Assembly (NCBI RefSeq): GCF_014203695.1
Contig: NZ_JACHJO010000008.1
Coordinates: 248,001-312,000 of the forward strand
DNA: 64,000 nucleotides
Origin: Nocardiopsis algeriensis
GTDB lineage: Bacteria; Actinomycetota; Actinomycetes; Streptosporangiales; Streptosporangiaceae
Direction of reading: 5' to 3'
The notes below the pieces were generated by a model. It did no database searches. It had not been told where the DNA came from and was given only the letters and a program-made list of their open reading frames with translations. Position numbers and translations under genes: made by a program. Shown one piece after another: positions 1 through 10,558 of this stretch; the stretch's first letter is position 1, and each line of letters begins with the position of its first letter.

Positions 1-255
1 ATCCTGTCCAAGGACGAGGGTGGCCGCCACACGCCGTTCTTCAACAACTACCGCCCGCAGTTCTACTTCCGCACCACCGACGTCACCGGTGTCGTGACGC
101 TGCCGGAGGGCACCGAGATGGTCATGCCCGGTGACAACACCGCCATGACCGTCCAGCTGATCCAGCCGGTCGCGATGGAAGAGGGTCTGAAGTTCGCCAT
201 CCGCGAGGGTGGCCGGACCGTGGGCGCCGGTCGCGTCACGAAGATCATCAAGTAG
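1..255 (+). CDS. tuf: Elongation factor Tu, C-terminal 84 residues (5' end outside window)
   Basis: This is the last 84 codons of EF-Tu, the GTPase that brings aminoacyl-tRNA to the ribosome. Only domain III of the beta-barrel part is present; residues such as [20 protein letters not shown] and the terminal [14 protein letters not shown] are near-invariant in bacterial EF-Tu. The frame is open from base 1 and stops with TAG. Lying just before rpsJ, it is the usual end of the rpsL-rpsG-fusA-tuf (str) operon in actinomycetes. The gene appears intact as far as it is visible. Confidence 0.97.
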   Translation: MLSKDEGGRHTPFFNNYRPQFYFRTTDVTGVVTLPEGTEMVMPGDNTAMTVQLIQPVAMEEGLKFAIREGGRTVGAGRVTKIIK

Positions 256-293
256 TGCACGAGGGGCGGTTCCCTCCACGGGAGCCGCCTCCA

Positions 294-333
294 GGTGGTG
301 GGGGGGCCGCCCGAAAGGCGGCCCGCCCACCAC
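294..333 (+). terminator. Hairpin after tuf
   Basis: A GC-rich inverted repeat (GGTGGTGGG...GGCCGCC / GGCGGCCCGCCCACCAC) with a CGAAA-type loop lies 38 nt after the tuf stop. There is no T-tract. GC-rich hairpins without a U-tail are common terminators in actinomycetes, so it probably separates the str operon from the S10 operon. Confidence 0.7.
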
Positions 334-507
334 AACGAGAAGACGTCATCGGGCTCTGTGGCGGTGGCGCACCGCAGGGGCAAGCCCTGTTGCGGTTTCT
401 CAAGGGAATAGGGGCTCACGGCACTGTGGCGGTCATCCGCCCGGCCTGGGCGTCTGTGACCGGACATCCACCGTTACGGACACTGAAGCGAAGGACGAAC
501 AGGCCAC

Positions 508-816
508 ATGGCGGGACAGAAGATCCGCATTCGGCTAAAGGCCTATGACCACGAGGTCATCGACAGCTCGGCGAAGAAGATCGTCGAGACCGTGACGCGA
601 ACTGGCGCACAGGTCGCGGGCCCGGTGCCGCTGCCGACGGAGAAGAACGTTTACTGCGTCATCCGATCGCCGCACAAGTACAAGGACTCGCGCGAGCACT
701 TCGAGATGCGCACGCACAAGCGGCTGATCGACATCATCGACCCCACGCCGAAGACGGTTGACTCGCTGATGCGTCTCGACCTCCCGGCGGGCGTTGACAT
801 CGAGATCAAGCTTTAA
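508..816 (+). CDS. rpsJ: 30S ribosomal protein S10 (NusE)
   Basis: This is a 102-residue S10, a 30S head protein that also acts as NusE in transcription antitermination. [18 protein letters not shown] at the N-terminus and the [19 protein letters not shown] segment are diagnostic, and the length is standard. The ATG at 508 begins exactly at the conserved N-terminus; GAAGGA lies upstream at a rather long spacing. It is the first gene of the S10 cluster, with rplC 12 nt downstream. The 250 bp before it carry the tuf hairpin and presumably the S10 promoter, which I could not place with confidence. Confidence 0.98.
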   Translation: MAGQKIRIRLKAYDHEVIDSSAKKIVETVTRTGAQVAGPVPLPTEKNVYCVIRSPHKYKDSREHFEMRTHKRLIDIIDPTPKTVDSLMRLDLPAGVDIEIKL

Positions 817-828
817 GGACGCACAGAC

Positions 829-1479
829 ATGGCCACCAAGCAGATCAAGGGAGTTCTGGGCGAAAAGCTCGGCATGACCCAGGTCTTCGACGACACGGGC
901 AAGGTTGTCCCCGTGACGGTTCTGAAGGCCGGTCCGTGCGTCGTGAGCCGCATCCGGACTCCGGACACCGATGGCTACTCCGCCATCCAGCTCGGCTACG
1001 GGCAGATCAACCCGCGCAAGGTCAACAAGCCCCTGGGCGACTACCTGCGCCGGCACGAGCTGACCCCGCGCCGCCACTACGTCGAGGTCCGCACCGCCGA
1101 CTCCAGCGAGTACACGCTCGGCCAGGAGATCAGCGCGGACGTCTTCGAGAGCGGCCAGAAGGTCGACGTCACCGGCAAGAGCAAGGGCAAGGGTTTCGCG
1201 GGTGTGATGAAGCGCCACGGCTTCCGTGGTCTCTCCGCCTCGCACGGTACCCACCGTACGCACCGCGCTCCCGGCTCCATCGGCGGCTGCGCCACGCCCG
1301 GCCGCGTTTTCAAGGGCATGAGGATGGCCGGGCGCATGGGCAACGTGCGCAAGACCGTCCAGAACCTGACCGTTCACTCCGTGGACGCGGAGAAGGGCCT
1401 CATCCTGGTCAAGGGTGCAGTTCCCGGCCCCAACGGCGGTCTGGTGCTCGTCCGCACCGCTGTGAAGGGGGACAAGTAA
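829..1479 (+). CDS. rplC: 50S ribosomal protein L3
   Basis: This is a 216-residue L3, one of the proteins that start 50S assembly near the 3' end of 23S r[21 protein letters not shown] at the N-terminus and the long central loop with [19 protein letters not shown] and [16 protein letters not shown] are the family signature; that loop reaches the peptidyl-transferase centre. The ATG is 12 nt after the rpsJ stop, and rplD follows after 3 nt, so translational coupling is likely. Confidence 0.98.
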   Translation: MATKQIKGVLGEKLGMTQVFDDTGKVVPVTVLKAGPCVVSRIRTPDTDGYSAIQLGYGQINPRKVNKPLGDYLRRHELTPRRHYVEVRTADSSEYTLGQEISADVFESGQKVDVTGKSKGKGFAGVMKRHGFRGLSASHGTHRTHRAPGSIGGCATPGRVFKGMRMAGRMGNVRKTVQNLTVHSVDAEKGLILVKGAVPGPNGGLVLVRTAVKGDK

Positions 1480-1482
1480 GCC

Positions 1483-2154
1483 ATGGCCCAGATCGAGGTC
1501 AAGAACCCCGAGGGCGGCGCCAAGGGCAGCGTCGAGCTGCCGGAGAGCGTCTTCGCCCAGAAGGTCAGCATCCCGCTGATCCACCAGGTCGTGAACGCCC
1601 AGATGGCCGCCGGCCGCCAGGGCACCCACGCCACGAAGACCCGCGGTGAGGTCCGGGGCGGCGGCCGGAAGCCGTACCGCCAGAAGGGCACCGGCCGGGC
1701 TCGCCAGGGCTCCATCCGCGCCCCGCAGTACACCGGCGGCGGCACGGTCCACGGCCCCCAGCCGCGGGACTACAGCCAGCGGACCCCGAAGAAGATGAAG
1801 GCCGCCGCCCTGCGCGGTGCCCTCTCGGACCGGGCGAACCACGGCCGCATCCACGTCATCAGCCACTTCGTGGCCGAGGACGCCGACACCAAGCTCACGC
1901 AGACCGCTCTGAAGGCGCTGCGCCAGGTGACCGAGTCCGACAAGGTCCTGGTCGTCCTGGCCCGCGAGGACGAGCACAACCGGCGTGCCCTGCGCAACCT
2001 CGAAGAGGTGCACATCCTCGACGCGGACCAGGTGAACACCTACGACGTCCTCTACTCGGACGACGTGGTCTTCACCGAGGCGGGCTACGCCGAGTTCCTG
2101 GCTCACGCGTCCGGCGCCTCCAAGGCCGCCGAGTCCGAGGAGGACGACCAGTGA
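1483..2154 (+). CDS. rplD: 50S ribosomal protein L4
   Basis: This is a 223-residue L4, lining the exit tunnel with its extended loop ([19 protein letters not shown] followed by [15 protein letters not shown]). In enterobacteria L4 represses the S10 operon; whether it does so in actinomycetes is not known to me. The C-terminal tail ([15 protein letters not shown]) is short and acidic, as in other actinobacterial L4s. Its TGA stop overlaps the GTG start of rplW. Confidence 0.98.
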   Translation: MAQIEVKNPEGGAKGSVELPESVFAQKVSIPLIHQVVNAQMAAGRQGTHATKTRGEVRGGGRKPYRQKGTGRARQGSIRAPQYTGGGTVHGPQPRDYSQRTPKKMKAAALRGALSDRANHGRIHVISHFVAEDADTKLTQTALKALRQVTESDKVLVVLAREDEHNRRALRNLEEVHILDADQVNTYDVLYSDDVVFTEAGYAEFLAHASGASKAAESEEDDQ

Positions 2155-2441
2155 GGATCGCTGACCCCCGGGACATCATCATCGAACCGGTGATCTCGGA
2201 GAAGAGCTACGGGCTCATGGACGAGAACAAGTACACGTTCATCGTCCGCCCCGACGCCAACAAGACCCAGATCAAGATCGCCGTCGAGCAGATCTTCGAG
2301 GTCAAGGTCACCGGCGTGAACACGATCAACCGGAAGGGCAAGCGCAAGCGCACCCGCTTCGGCTACGGGAAGCGTCCCGACACCAAGCGCGCGATCGTCA
2401 GCCTTGCCGAGGGCGACCGGATCGACATCTTCGGTCGGTAG
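2151..2441 (+). CDS. rplW: 50S ribosomal protein L23
   Basis: This is a 96-residue L23, which sits at the tunnel exit and docks SRP and trigger factor. [19 protein letters not shown] and the basic [22 protein letters not shown] segment identify it. The GTG start overlaps the rplD stop (GTGA), giving tight translational coupling; no better start lies downstream. It is followed by 56 nt before rplB. Confidence 0.97.
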   Translation: MRIADPRDIIIEPVISEKSYGLMDENKYTFIVRPDANKTQIKIAVEQIFEVKVTGVNTINRKGKRKRTRFGYGKRPDTKRAIVSLAEGDRIDIFGR

Positions 2442-2497
2442 TCCTCCGGGCCTGACCGCCACACCTCTAGTAACTCGTAAAGGAATGCGCGAAGAAG

Positions 2498-3337
<840 letters not shown>

Positions 3338-3349
3338 GGAGCACGTCTG

Positions 3350-3628
3350 ATGCCACGTAGCCTTAAGAAGGGCCCGTTCGTCGACGACCACCTTCTCAAG
3401 AAGGTGGAAGCGCAGAACGAGGCGAACACCAAGAACGTCATCAAGACGTGGTCCCGGCGGTCCATGATCGTCCCGGAGATGATCGGCCACACGATCGCCG
3501 TCCACGACGGTCGCAAGCACGTTCCCGTGTTCGTGTCCGAGTCGATGGTCGGCCACAAGCTCGGCGAGTTCGCTCCCACGCGTACTTTCCGTAGCCACGT
3601 CAAGGAAGACCGCCGTAGCCGCCGTTAG
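3350..3628 (+). CDS. rpsS: 30S ribosomal protein S19
   Basis: This is a 92-residue S19, a 30S head protein that contacts S13 and the A-site finger. [39 protein letters not shown] and [13 protein letters not shown] are all diagnostic. It starts 12 nt after rplB with AAGGAG upstream of the ATG. Length and motifs are normal. Confidence 0.98.
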   Translation: MPRSLKKGPFVDDHLLKKVEAQNEANTKNVIKTWSRRSMIVPEMIGHTIAVHDGRKHVPVFVSESMVGHKLGEFAPTRTFRSHVKEDRRSRR

Positions 3629-3700
3629 CGGTTGCAGCAGGAATAAGAACCATTTCTCCACGGTGAGTGGAGATGAATTTCCGTGAGCGAGGGAAAAGCG

Positions 3701-4068
3701 ATGGGAACGAGGGCACAGGCACGGTTCGTCCGTGTTACGCCCCGGAAGGCCCGCCGGGTGGTGGACCTTATTCGCGGGTTGCCCGCTGACGAGGCACAGG
3801 CGGTGCTCCGGTTCGCGCCCCAGGCGGCGAGCGAGCCTGTTGGCAAGGTGCTGGCCAGTGCCATCGCCAACGCTGAGCACAACGACAAGCTGGACCGCGA
3901 GACTCTGGTCGTCGAGGGCGCGTGGGTGGACGAGGGTCCGACCCTCAAGCGCATCCGTCCCCGGGGCTTCGGTCGCGCCTTCCGTGTCACGAAGCGCACG
4001 AGTCACATCACCGTGGTCGTCGCTGAGCGCTCGGACGCCTCGTCCAAGACGAAGGAAAGGACCCGATA

Positions 4069-4069
<1 letters not shown>
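3701..4069 (+). CDS. rplV: 50S ribosomal protein L22
   Basis: L22 lines the exit tunnel; its beta-hairpin ([20 protein letters not shown]) is visible near the C-terminus. I chose the ATG at 3701 (122 residues, beginning [12 protein letters not shown]) because GAGGGA sits 4 nt before it and the product then matches Streptomyces-type L22. A GTG at 3683 would add MSEGKA and has only a GGAG upstream, so it is the alternative. The TAG stop overlaps the GTG of rpsC by one base. Confidence 0.95.
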
Positions 4070-4860
<791 letters not shown>

Positions 4861-4863
4861 CCA

Positions 4864-5277
4864 GTGCTTATTCCTCGTAAGGTCAAGTACCGCAAGCAGC
4901 ACCACCCGGACCTGCGTGGCAAGGCCAAGGGCGGCACGACCGTCAGCTTCGGTGAGTACGGCATCCAGGCCCTGGAGCCGGCGTACGTCACCAACCGGCA
5001 GATCGAGTCCGCTCGTATCGCCATGACGCGTCACATCAAGCGCGGCGGAAAGGTGTGGATCAACATCTTCCCCGACCGCCCGCTGACCAAGAAGCCCGCC
5101 GAGGTCCGCATGGGCTCCGGCAAGGGCTCGCCCGAGTGGTGGGTCGCTCCGGTCAAGCCGGGGCGCGTGATGTTCGAGCTGTCGGGCGTGCCCGAGGACG
5201 TGGCCAAGGAAGCCATGCGCCGTGCGATGCACAAGCTCCCGATGAAGTGCAAGTTCGTTAAGCGGGAGGGGGAGTGA
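4864..5277 (+). CDS. rplP: 50S ribosomal protein L16
   Basis: This is a 137-residue L16, which helps position A-site tRNA in the 50S subunit. [20 protein letters not shown] and [21 protein letters not shown] are diagnostic. The start is a GTG 3 nt after the rpsC stop, the same start codon and N-terminus as in other actinomycetes. The TGA stop overlaps the ATG of rpmC by one base. Confidence 0.98.
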   Translation: MLIPRKVKYRKQHHPDLRGKAKGGTTVSFGEYGIQALEPAYVTNRQIESARIAMTRHIKRGGKVWINIFPDRPLTKKPAEVRMGSGKGSPEWWVAPVKPGRVMFELSGVPEDVAKEAMRRAMHKLPMKCKFVKREGE

Positions 5278-5531
5278 TGGCCAAGTCCGTGACTGCCCAG
5301 GAGCTCCGCGACAAGTCCGTCGAGGACCTGGTCGCCCAGCTCAAGGAAGCCAAGAGTGAGCTCTTCAACCTCCGCTTCCAGGCTGCCACCGGCCAGCTCG
5401 ACAACCACAGCCGTCTGCGCACCGTGAAGCGCGAGATCGCCCGGATCTACACGATCCTGCGTGAGCACGAGCTGGGGATCGCCCCGCTGTCTGGTGAGTC
5501 GGCGCAGGAGTCCAAGGAGGCTGCCGAATGA
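5277..5531 (+). CDS. rpmC: 50S ribosomal protein L29
   Basis: This is an 84-residue L29 at the tunnel exit next to L23. [37 protein letters not shown] and [15 protein letters not shown] segments fit the family. I took the ATG at 5277 (TGATG overlap with rplP) with GGGAGGGGGAG just upstream; the GTG at 5274 would only add one Met. The C-terminal extension ([13 protein letters not shown]) is actinobacterial. ATGA overlap with rpsQ. Confidence 0.97.
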   Translation: MAKSVTAQELRDKSVEDLVAQLKEAKSELFNLRFQAATGQLDNHSRLRTVKREIARIYTILREHELGIAPLSGESAQESKEAAE

Positions 5532-5794
5532 GTGACAACCAGACACGTAACTACCGCAAGACCCGTGAGGGCTACGTCGTCAGCGACAAGATGGACAAGA
5601 CCGTCGTCGTCGAGGTCGAGGACCGGGTCAAGCACGCGCTGTACGGCAAGGTCATCCGTCGGACGACCAAGTACAAGGCGCACGACGAGGCGAACTCCTG
5701 CGGCGTCGGTGACCGCGTCCGTGTGATGGAGACGCGGCCGCTCTCCGCGACGAAGCGTTGGCGCGTCGTGGAGATCCTGGAGAAGGCTAAGTAA
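5528..5794 (+). CDS. rpsQ: 30S ribosomal protein S17
   Basis: This is an 88-residue S17, an early-binding 30S protein with an OB fold. [19 protein letters not shown] and the [24 protein letters not shown] block are conserved. The ATG overlaps the rpmC stop (ATGA). About 106 nt separate it from rplN; that spacer includes an imperfect GGTGGCCGGCACCC / GTCGGCCACCGG repeat and may hold an internal signal, though I see no convincing promoter. Confidence 0.97.
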   Translation: MSDNQTRNYRKTREGYVVSDKMDKTVVVEVEDRVKHALYGKVIRRTTKYKAHDEANSCGVGDRVRVMETRPLSATKRWRVVEILEKAK

Positions 5795-5900
5795 CCCCAG
5801 CCTGTCGGTGGCCGGCACCCGTTGTCGGCCACCGGCGCGAGGGGTGCAGACCACCTAGCCGTGCGGCAGTGGACCGCACGCATCCATATCAGGAGCAGAC

Positions 5901-6269
5901 GTGATTCAGCAGGAGTCGCGACTCAAGGTCGCCGACAACACGGGTGCCAAGGAGATCCTTACCATCCGTGTTCTCGGTGGCTCGGGTCGGCGCTACGCCG
6001 GGATCGGTGACACCATCGTCGCCACGGTGAAGGACGCCCTGCCTGGCGCGGGAGTCAAGAAGGGCGACGTCGTCAAGGCCGTTGTCGTGCGCACCGTCAA
6101 GGAGCGCCGCCGGCCCGACGGCTCCTACATCCGCTTCGATGAGAACGCTGCCGTGCTCATCAAGGACGGTGGGGACCCGCGAGGCACCCGTATCTTCGGC
6201 CCGGTCGGCCGTGAGCTGCGGGACAAGAAGTTCATGCGCATCATTTCGCTTGCGCCGGAGGTGCTGTAG
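5901..6269 (+). CDS. rplN: 50S ribosomal protein L14
   Basis: This is a 122-residue L14, which forms an intersubunit bridge. [20 protein letters not shown], the [20 protein letters not shown] strand and [12 protein letters not shown] at the end are diagnostic. It uses a GTG start with AGGAG seven bases upstream. This is the first gene of the spc part of the cluster; rplX follows after 3 nt. Confidence 0.98.
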   Translation: MIQQESRLKVADNTGAKEILTIRVLGGSGRRYAGIGDTIVATVKDALPGAGVKKGDVVKAVVVRTVKERRRPDGSYIRFDENAAVLIKDGGDPRGTRIFGPVGRELRDKKFMRIISLAPEVL

Positions 6270-6272
6270 GCG

Positions 6273-6578
6273 ATGAAGATCAAATCTGGCGACGAGGTCA
6301 TCGTCATCGCCGGCAAGGACAAGGGAGCCACCGGCAAGGTCGTCAAGGCCATGCCGAAGGAAGACCGTGTCGTCGTCGAGGGCGTCAACCTGGTCAAGAA
6401 GCACAGGAAGGCCAACCCGGCGGGCGGCCAGCAGGGCGAGGTCGTCACCAAGGAGGCCCCGATCCACGTGAGCAACGTTGCGCTCGTGGAAGACGGCAAG
6501 GCCACCCGGGTCGGCTACCGCTTCGAGGAAGACGGAACCAAGGTTCGGGTCTCCCGCCGCACCGGTAAGGACATCTGA
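6273..6578 (+). CDS. rplX: 50S ribosomal protein L24
   Basis: This is a 101-residue L24, an assembly initiator with a KOW domain ([20 protein letters not shown]). The [21 protein letters not shown] segment is typical. Its TGA overlaps the ATG of rplE, so the two are probably translated together. Confidence 0.97.
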   Translation: MKIKSGDEVIVIAGKDKGATGKVVKAMPKEDRVVVEGVNLVKKHRKANPAGGQQGEVVTKEAPIHVSNVALVEDGKATRVGYRFEEDGTKVRVSRRTGKDI

Positions 6579-7153
6579 TGACGGTTACCAACGACATCAC
6601 CGCCCCTCCGATGCCGCGGCTCAAGGAGAAGTACCGCAACGAGATCGTTTCGGGCCTCCGGGACGAGTTCGGCATCGCCAACATCATGCAGGTCCCCGGC
6701 CTGACCAAGATCGTGGTCAACATGGGCGTGGGCGAGGCTGCCCGGGACGCGAAGCTGATCCAGGGCGCGGTCGCCGACCTGTCGGCGATCACCGGCCAGA
6801 AGCCGCGGATCAACCGGGCGAAGAACTCCATCGCGCAGTTCAAGCTGCGCGAGGGACAGCCGATCGGTGCCAGCGTCACGCTGCGCGGCGACCGGATGTG
6901 GGAGTTCCTCGACCGCCTGCTCTCGCTGGCCCTGCCCCGTATCCGGGACTTCCGAGGACTTTCCCCGAAGCAGTTCGACGGGAACGGCAACTACACCTTC
7001 GGGCTGACCGAGCAGGTCATGTTCCACGAGGTGGACCCGGACAAGGTCGACCGTGTGCGTGGGATGGACATCACCGTCGTCACCACCGCGACCACCGACG
7101 ACCAGGGCCGCAGCCTGCTCAAGCGGCTCGGTTTCCCGTTCAAGGAAGCCTGA
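6578..7153 (+). CDS. rplE: 50S ribosomal protein L5
   Basis: This is a 191-residue L5, which binds 5S rRNA and contacts P-site t[41 protein letters not shown] and [14 protein letters not shown] segments identify it; residues near the C-terminus ([20 protein letters not shown]) match actinobacterial forms. The ATG overlaps the rplX stop. Confidence 0.98.
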   Translation: MTVTNDITAPPMPRLKEKYRNEIVSGLRDEFGIANIMQVPGLTKIVVNMGVGEAARDAKLIQGAVADLSAITGQKPRINRAKNSIAQFKLREGQPIGASVTLRGDRMWEFLDRLLSLALPRIRDFRGLSPKQFDGNGNYTFGLTEQVMFHEVDPDKVDRVRGMDITVVTTATTDDQGRSLLKRLGFPFKEA

Positions 7154-7166
7154 GGGGTAAGCACAC

Positions 7167-7352
7167 ATGGCTAAGAAGGCGCTGATCGCCAAGCAGCAGC
7201 GGAAGCAGAAGTTCGCTGTTCGCGCGTATACTCGATGCTCGCGGTGCGGCCGCCCCCGCGCCGTCTTCCGGAAGTTCGGCCTGTGCCGCATCTGCTTCCG
7301 CGAGATGGCCCACCGGGGCGAGCTGCCCGGTATCACCAAGTCGAGCTGGTAG
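7167..7352 (+). CDS. rpsN: 30S ribosomal protein S14, zinc-binding short form
   Basis: This is a 61-residue S14 of the zinc (type Z) class. The four zinc ligands are visible as C24-x2-C27 and C40-x2-C43. It is the housekeeping copy inside the spc cluster; many actinomycetes carry a second, zinc-free S14 elsewhere under Zur control, but none is in this window. ATG with GAGGGGTAAG upstream. Confidence 0.97.
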   Translation: MAKKALIAKQQRKQKFAVRAYTRCSRCGRPRAVFRKFGLCRICFREMAHRGELPGITKSSW

Positions 7353-7360
7353 CTTGCGGC

Positions 7361-7409
7361 GGGGCCGGCCCGCGACCGCTCCCCCCAGGGGGCACGAGAA
7401 GCCGGCCCC
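7361..7409 (+). other. Hairpin in the rpsN-rpsH spacer
   Basis: A perfect 9-bp inverted repeat (GGGGCCGGC / GCCGGCCCC) begins 9 nt after the rpsN stop, with an inner CCCCCC/GGGGG pairing. It lies in a 282-bp spacer, the longest gap inside the S10-spc cluster. There is no T-tract. It could be a terminator, an attenuator or an RNA-processing site; the sequence alone does not decide. Confidence 0.5.
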
Positions 7410-7634
7410 ACCGAGGTGCGACCGCTCGCATCCTCACAGCAGTGCCCGCGCGACCGCGGAAGCGGTCCGCGGTCCGCTACATCCAACCATCAGGGCACGG
7501 CAGTCCCGAGAGGGACCGCGGTGCCCACGACCACGCCGAAGGTCCGTTGTGCGTCCCAGGGCAGGAGCCCCGCAGGGAACAGGCTTTGGGAAGGCCTGCA
7601 CTCGGAAACCGCGGTGAGGAAGGGCCAGTCGGCC

Positions 7635-8033
7635 ATGACAATGACCGACCCGATCGCAGACATGCTGACGCGTCTGCGCAACGCGAATTCGGCGTACCAC
7701 GACAGTGTGTCGATGCCGTATTCCAAGATCAAGGCGCACATCGCCGAGGTCCTCCAGCAGGAGGGCTTCATTCAGGCCTGGCGCAGCGAGGACGCCCCCG
7801 TGGGCAAGAACCTCGTCCTGGACCTGAAGTACGGCCCCACCCGGGAGCGTTCGATCGCGGGCATCCGCCGGGTCTCCAAGCCCGGTCTGCGGGTGTACGC
7901 CAAGAAGGAGAACCTGCCGCGGGTGCTGGGCGGCCTCGGCGTGGCCATCATTTCGACGTCCGGCGGCCTGATGACCGACAAGCAGGCCAAGAAGCACGGC
8001 GTTGGCGGCGAAGTCCTCGCCTACGTCTGGTAA
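7635..8033 (+). CDS. rpsH: 30S ribosomal protein S8
   Basis: This is a 132-residue S8, a primary 16S rRNA binder. I chose the ATG at 7635 ([18 protein letters not shown]), which gives the exact standard length and N-terminus; the frame stays open further upstream but that stretch is non-coding spacer. GAGGAAGG lies 11-18 nt upstream. [21 protein letters not shown] and GGEVLAYVW at the end are conserved. In E. coli S8 represses the spc operon; that is not shown here. Confidence 0.97.
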   Translation: MTMTDPIADMLTRLRNANSAYHDSVSMPYSKIKAHIAEVLQQEGFIQAWRSEDAPVGKNLVLDLKYGPTRERSIAGIRRVSKPGLRVYAKKENLPRVLGGLGVAIISTSGGLMTDKQAKKHGVGGEVLAYVW

Positions 8034-8050
8034 CAGGGAGAGATTGAAGC

Positions 8051-8590
8051 ATGTCGCGTATCGGTCGACTGCCGATCTCGGCCCCCAAGGGCGTCGAAGT
8101 CACGATTAACGGGCAAGACGTCACTGTCAAGGGGCCGAAGGGCGAGCTCAAGCACACCGTCGCCGAGCCCATCACCGTCTCTCGGGACGATGAGGGCGTC
8201 ATCACGGTGGCGCGTCCGGACGACAAGCCGGAGAACCGGTCGCTGCACGGCCTGACCCGTGCACTGATCGCCAACCTCATCGAGGGCGTTGCCAAGGGCT
8301 ACACCAGGACCCTGGAGATCCACGGCGTGGGTTACCGGGTCCAGGCCCGCGGCTCCAACCTGGAGTTCTCGCTGGGCTACAGCCACCCCGTCGTGGTGGA
8401 GCCCCCGGAGGGCATCACCTTCCGTGTGGAGAAGCCGACGCTGCTCCACGTCGAGGGCATCGACAAGCAGCTGGTGGGCCAGGTCGCCGCGAACATCCGC
8501 AGCCTGCGCAAGCCCGACCCCTACAAGGCCAAGGGCGTGCGCTACCAGGGAGAGCACATCCGCCGCAAGGCCGGAAAGGCTGGTAAGTAG
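8051..8590 (+). CDS. rplF: 50S ribosomal protein L6
   Basis: This is a 179-residue L6, built of two repeated domains and located near the sarcin-ricin loop. [20 protein letters not shown] opens it, and [20 protein letters not shown] closes the second domain. The ATG is 17 nt after rpsH, with GGGAGA upstream. rplR follows after 2 nt. Confidence 0.98.
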   Translation: MSRIGRLPISAPKGVEVTINGQDVTVKGPKGELKHTVAEPITVSRDDEGVITVARPDDKPENRSLHGLTRALIANLIEGVAKGYTRTLEIHGVGYRVQARGSNLEFSLGYSHPVVVEPPEGITFRVEKPTLLHVEGIDKQLVGQVAANIRSLRKPDPYKAKGVRYQGEHIRRKAGKAGK

Positions 8591-8592
8591 GC

Positions 8593-8973
8593 ATGGGCAT
8601 CACCGTGAGCCGCAAGCGGACCGCCAAGAGCGCCACCGCGCGTGCGCGCCGCCACTTCCGCGTCCGCAGGAAGGTCGTCGGCACCGCCGAGCGTCCGCGC
8701 CTGGCCGTGTTCCGCTCCTCCAAGCACATCGTCGCCCAGGTCATCGACGACACCAGGGGCCACACCCTGGCTGCCGCCTCCAGCGTCGAGGCGGACCTGC
8801 GTGCCCTCGAGGGCACCAAGTCCGACAAGTCCGTCAAGGTGGGCCAGCTCATCGCTGAGCGCGCCAAGGCCGCCGGTGTCACCGCTGTCGTCTTCGACCG
8901 CGGCGGCAACCAGTACGCCGGCCGTATCGCCAAGCTCGCCGACGCGGCGCGCGAGGGCGGGCTGGAGTTCTAG
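8593..8973 (+). CDS. rplR: 50S ribosomal protein L18
   Basis: This is a 126-residue L18, which binds 5S rRNA together with L5. [20 protein letters not shown] and the C-terminal [20 protein letters not shown] are diagnostic. The N-terminal basic arm ([20 protein letters not shown]) is normal for actinobacteria. Start two bases after the rplF stop. Confidence 0.97.
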   Translation: MGITVSRKRTAKSATARARRHFRVRRKVVGTAERPRLAVFRSSKHIVAQVIDDTRGHTLAAASSVEADLRALEGTKSDKSVKVGQLIAERAKAAGVTAVVFDRGGNQYAGRIAKLADAAREGGLEF

Positions 8974-9024
8974 CGCAATGACCTCTGTAACGGCCAAGAT
9001 CAACCACGAGAAGAGGAACCACTG

Positions 9025-9627
9025 ATGGCTGCAGCTCCGCGGCGCGGCGCCGGTGGCGAGCGGCGTGATCGCCGTGACGATCGCCGCGGCGGCGCCGCAG
9101 ACAAGGGTGTCTCCTACATCGAGAAGGTCGTGACCATCAACCGGGTCGCGAAGGTCGTCAAGGGCGGCCGTCGCTTCTCCTTCACCGCCCTGGTCGTCGT
9201 CGGTGACGGCAACGGCATGGTCGGTGTCGGTTACGGCAAGGCCAAGGAGGTCCCGGCCGCGATCGCCAAGGGTGTCGAGGAGGCGAAGAAGAACTTCTTC
9301 CGCGTTCCCCGCGTCCAGGGCACGATCACGCACCGGGTCCAGGGCGAGGCCGCTGCCGGTGTCGTCCTGCTCCGTCCGGCCGCCCCGGGTACCGGTGTCA
9401 TCGCCGGCGGTCCCGTGCGCGCCGTGCTGGAGTGCGCCGGCATCGCCGACGTGCTGAGCAAGTCGCTCGGCTCGTCCAACCCGCTGAACATCGTGCACGC
9501 CACCGTCGCCGCGCTCAAGGGCCTCAACCAGCCCGAGGAGATCGCTGCCCGCCGTGGCCTGCCGATCGAGGACGTCGCCCCGGCCGCCATGCTCCGCGCC
9601 CGCGCCGAGGCGAAGGCAGGAGCCTGA
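9025..9627 (+). CDS. rpsE: 30S ribosomal protein S5
   Basis: This is a 200-residue S5, part of the decoding-fidelity and mRNA-entry region. The double-stranded RNA-binding fold begins at about residue 35 ([19 protein letters not shown]); [20 protein letters not shown] and the [21 protein letters not shown] strand are typical. The first 30 residues are a low-complexity Arg/Gly/Asp extension common in actinomycetes. AAGAGGAACCACTG precedes the ATG. Confidence 0.97.
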   Translation: MAAAPRRGAGGERRDRRDDRRGGAADKGVSYIEKVVTINRVAKVVKGGRRFSFTALVVVGDGNGMVGVGYGKAKEVPAAIAKGVEEAKKNFFRVPRVQGTITHRVQGEAAAGVVLLRPAAPGTGVIAGGPVRAVLECAGIADVLSKSLGSSNPLNIVHATVAALKGLNQPEEIAARRGLPIEDVAPAAMLRARAEAKAGA

Positions 9628-9629
9628 CC

Positions 9630-9815
9630 ATGGCCAAGCTCAAGATCACGCAGACCGGATCCAAGATCGGTGGCAAGGCCAAGCAGCGCGCTGCTCTGCA
9701 GTCGCTGGGCCTGGGCCGCATCGGCAAGTCCACCGTCCGTGAGGACCGCCCCGAGGTGCGCGGGCAGATCACCGTCGTCTCGCACCTCGTCACTGTCGAG
9801 GAGGTCGCAGAATGA
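9630..9815 (+). CDS. rpmD: 50S ribosomal protein L30
   Basis: This is a 61-residue L30 ([40 protein letters not shown]). It starts 2 nt after the rpsE stop, with CAGGAG in place as a ribosome-binding site. The ATGA overlap with rplO suggests coupling. Length is standard. Confidence 0.96.
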   Translation: MAKLKITQTGSKIGGKAKQRAALQSLGLGRIGKSTVREDRPEVRGQITVVSHLVTVEEVAE

Positions 9816-10276
9816 GCGACTACAACCCCGACGAGCTGCTCAAGCTGCACCACCTGCGTCCCGCCCCGGGCTCCAACAAGGCCAAGACCCGCAAGGGCCG
9901 CGGCGAGGCGTCCAAGGGCAAGACCGCTGGTCGCGGCACCAAGGGCACGAAGGCTCGTAACACCGTCCGCCCCGGCTTCGAGGGCGGCCAGATGCCGCTC
10001 ATCCGCCGGGTGCCCAAGCTCAAGGGCTTCAGCAACGCCAGGTTCAAGAAGACCTACCAGGTCGTCAACCTGGACAAGCTGAGCGAGCTCTACCCCGAGG
10101 GTGGCGAGGTCACCGTCGAGAGCCTGGTGGCCAAGGGAGCCGTTCGCAAGAACGAGCTCGTCAAGGTCCTGGGCACCGGTGAGATCTCCGTCGCCGTGCA
10201 GGTGAGCGCGAACGCGTTCTCCTCCTCGGCCAAGGAGAAGATCGCCGCCGCCGGTGGCACCGTCACCGAGCTGTAG
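9812..10276 (+). CDS. rplO: 50S ribosomal protein L15
   Basis: This is a 154-residue L15, a late-assembling 50S protein. [20 protein letters not shown] and [18 protein letters not shown] are signature segments. The ATG overlaps the rpmD stop. After it a 282-bp gap with a strong hairpin separates the ribosomal genes from secY, so secY-adk-map probably has its own promoter. Confidence 0.97.
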   Translation: MSDYNPDELLKLHHLRPAPGSNKAKTRKGRGEASKGKTAGRGTKGTKARNTVRPGFEGGQMPLIRRVPKLKGFSNARFKKTYQVVNLDKLSELYPEGGEVTVESLVAKGAVRKNELVKVLGTGEISVAVQVSANAFSSSAKEKIAAAGGTVTEL

Positions 10277-10300
10277 GGGATTTCCCCCGCATGTGCGCAC

Positions 10301-10350
10301 AGGGGCGTCCGCCCGGCCGGTCCTCAACGGACCCGTCGGCGGGCGCCCCT
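10301..10350 (+). terminator. Hairpin after rplO
   Basis: An imperfect inverted repeat (AGGGGCGTCCGCC / GGCGGGCGCCCCT, with further pairing inside) starts 25 nt after the rplO stop and is followed by CTGCGTTGTG. It fits a GC-rich terminator for the spc genes. The remaining 200 bp before secY include a TTGACG at 10437, but I found no good -10 at the right distance. Confidence 0.65.
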
Positions 10351-10558
10351 CTGCGTTGTGAGTGATGATCGTTATGACTCACGAACTCAATACGAACGTG
10401 ATGGCTGTTACAGTGCCATCTGTTTGAGTACGCCACTTGACGTAATGTGAGTACTTCAGAGCACCGGGCCACCACCCGGGGCTGACCGTTTACGACGATT
10501 CAGGATCGGCCGCGATGTCTGGAATCCGTTCCGCCGCCGAAGCCGCGCAGGAGGAGAC

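Noticed and set aside
535-2106. Long minus-strand open frame opposite rpsJ-rplD (523 codons)
   Set aside because: Shadow of the ribosomal genes: high GC removes stops from the antisense frame. The product is low-complexity Leu/Asp/Val-rich with no motifs.
10437-10465. TTGACG before secY as -35 of a secY promoter
   Set aside because: No TAnnnT hexamer lies 16-19 nt downstream. A TACAGT at 10409 also lacks a -35. Promoter left unassigned.
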